Of a DNA stretch of 6,949 nt, positions 6,493-6,949 are shown piece after piece. The number at the start of each line of letters is the position of its first letter. Positions within the stretch are counted from its first letter, which is position 1. The translations under genes and the position numbers were made by a program. Source of the DNA: Gallionellales bacterium GWA2_60_18 (GTDB lineage Bacteria > Pseudomonadota > Gammaproteobacteria > Burkholderiales > Gallionellaceae); NCBI GenBank assembly GCA_001801105.1, contig MGWS01000032.1, positions 23,152 through 30,100 on the forward strand. Reading direction: 5' to 3'. The notes under the pieces are model-generated. The model saw only the letters and a list, made by a program, of their open reading frames with translations, did not search any database and was not told the origin of the DNA.

Positions 6493-6530
6493 ATTGCCAA
6501 ATGTCAACTCCGCGTGGTTTGCTTGGCAAT
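6493..6530 (+). promoter_or_regulatory. Inverted-repeat structure upstream of moaA
   Basis: ATTGCCAA (6493-6500) and TTGGCAAT (6523-6530) are perfect 8-base inverted repeats. Within them CAA/TTG and CC/GG can also pair, giving an imperfect hairpin with a GCGT loop. A third TTGGCAA occurs at 6601-6607. It may be an operator or a leader RNA element controlling moaA; moaA leaders in some proteobacteria carry the Moco RNA motif, but I cannot match that consensus here. Confidence 0.35.
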
Positions 6531-6637
6531 GGGATGTCAGTCTTTGGCGCTACCGCAGACCATCCCGATACTTTGACCAAATCGTGCCGCTGGCGCAGAA
6601 TTGGCAACGGAAAGTTATCGAGCAGGTCATATACACC

Positions 6638-6949
6638 ATGTCAGAAGTATTCAGGATCAACCCGGCACCCTCCGCGCTGCAGCCCGTCGCCGCCGATTAC
6701 GCGGCGCTCGACGTGCCGCGCGACCACGGCGACACGCTCGCCGACACCCTGCTGCGACCGTTGCGCGACCTGCGCATCTCCGTCACCGACCGCTGCAACC
6801 TGCGCTGTACCTATTGCATGCCGCGCGAAGTGTTCGACGAGAACCACGATTTTCTGCCGCGCGCCGAGCTGCTTACGTTTGAAGAGATCGAACGGCTGGC
6901 GCGCCTGTTCGTCCGGCTCGGCGTGCAGAAGATCCGCCTGACCGGCGGC
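6638..6949 (+). CDS. moaA: GTP 3',8-cyclase MoaA, N-terminal part (cut by window end)
   Basis: The first 104 residues of the radical-SAM enzyme that turns GTP into 3',8-cyclo-7,8-dihydro-GTP, the first step of molybdenum cofactor synthesis with Moa[19 protein letters not shown] (45-62) holds the CxxxCxxC cluster motif (Cys53, Cys57, Cys60) that binds the SAM-cleaving 4Fe-4S cluster. [20 protein letters not shown] and KIRLTGG, the start of the conserved TGGEP segment, follow before the window ends. The N-terminal stretch before the radical-SAM core is about 40 residues, longer than in E. coli MoaA. The ATG at 6638 has only a weak ribosome site (AGCAGG at 6621-6626, 11 bases away), so the start is less certain than the family. 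A later start would still keep the core; no better upstream ATG is in frame. Confidence 0.93.
   Translation, partial: MSEVFRINPAPSALQPVAADYAALDVPRDHGDTLADTLLRPLRDLRISVTDRCNLRCTYCMPREVFDENHDFLPRAELLTFEEIERLARLFVRLGVQKIRLTGG

Larger units (their letters stand above)
6340..6637. other. Intergenic region between porin and moaA
   Basis: About 300 bases, more AT-rich near the porin, separate two divergent genes. It holds the porin promoter candidate (6393-6422) and an inverted-repeat structure (6493-6530). The moaA reading frame stays open upstream to a TAA at 6440, but the encoded sequence is unusual, with six Trp in about sixty codons, and no ATG; I read it as untranslated leader. Confidence 0.5.

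Noticed and set aside
6493..6530. Calling the moaA leader structure a Moco riboswitch
   Set aside because: The location is right, but I cannot recognise the conserved bases of the Moco RNA motif, so only a generic inverted-repeat structure is reported.
6380..6607. A 75-codon minus-strand frame upstream of the porin
   Set aside because: It covers the porin promoter candidate, has no evident ribosome site, and its product matches no family I know.
6468..6941. A 157-codon plus-strand frame overlapping moaA
   Set aside because: It is in another frame from the CxxxCxxC-containing MoaA sequence and is rich in Cys, Arg, Ser and Pro as frame-shifted GC-rich DNA usually is.

Overview
The window looks like ordinary chromosome from a GC-rich Gram-negative bacterium, most likely a betaproteobacterium. 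The evidence is the general porin of the betaproteobacterial trimeric type, a long-chain (probably octaprenyl) diphosphate synthase typical of ubiquinone-8 makers, a CCA-encoding tRNA-Pro, and overall protein resemblance. A Nitrosomonadales/Gallionellaceae-like host is my guess from general resemblance only; nothing in the sequence proves it.

Layout from left to right. (1) Positions 1-115 are intergenic, with a small hairpin and a G-free tract of repeated CTCCCCA-like words. (2) 116-1534, minus strand: an outer-membrane-type lipoprotein metalloprotease of family M48 (BepA/LoiP-like). (3) 1570-1617: a REP-like palindromic element. (4) 1718-1930, minus strand: ribosomal protein L31 of the zinc-binding type, with a clear intrinsic terminator (1664-1693) and a good sigma70 promoter (1985-2013). 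(5) 2100-3398, plus strand: a 12-helix MFS transporter of the metabolite:H+ symporter type, divergent from rpmE. (6) 3553-4515, plus strand: the polyprenyl diphosphate synthase ispB, apparently starting at TTG. (7) 4527-4603: tRNA-Pro(CGG), only 11 bases after the ispB stop, followed by a 12-bp perfect hairpin at 4610-4638. (8) 4660-5157, plus strand: a MobB-like molybdenum-cofactor protein with an altered P-loop. (9) 5230-6339, minus strand: a general porin, convergent with mobB and ending in a strong intrinsic terminator. (10) 6340-6637: the intergenic region between the divergent porin and moaA, with a promoter candidate and an inverted-repeat structure. (11) 6638-6949, plus strand: the first 104 residues of the radical-SAM protein MoaA, cut by the window edge.

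The genes do not form one functional system. Themes are envelope upkeep and permeability (M48 lipoprotease, porin, transporter), translation (L31, tRNA-Pro), quinone synthesis (IspB) and molybdenum cofactor synthesis (MobB-like, MoaA). The two molybdenum-cofactor genes lie on the same strand but are separated by the porin on the opposite strand, so they cannot share a simple operon. I find no phage, insertion sequence, CRISPR array or defence system. The points most worth a second look are the substituted Walker A and VEGF motifs in the MobB-like protein, the crowded ispB/tRNA-Pro junction, the structured moaA leader and the REP-like element.
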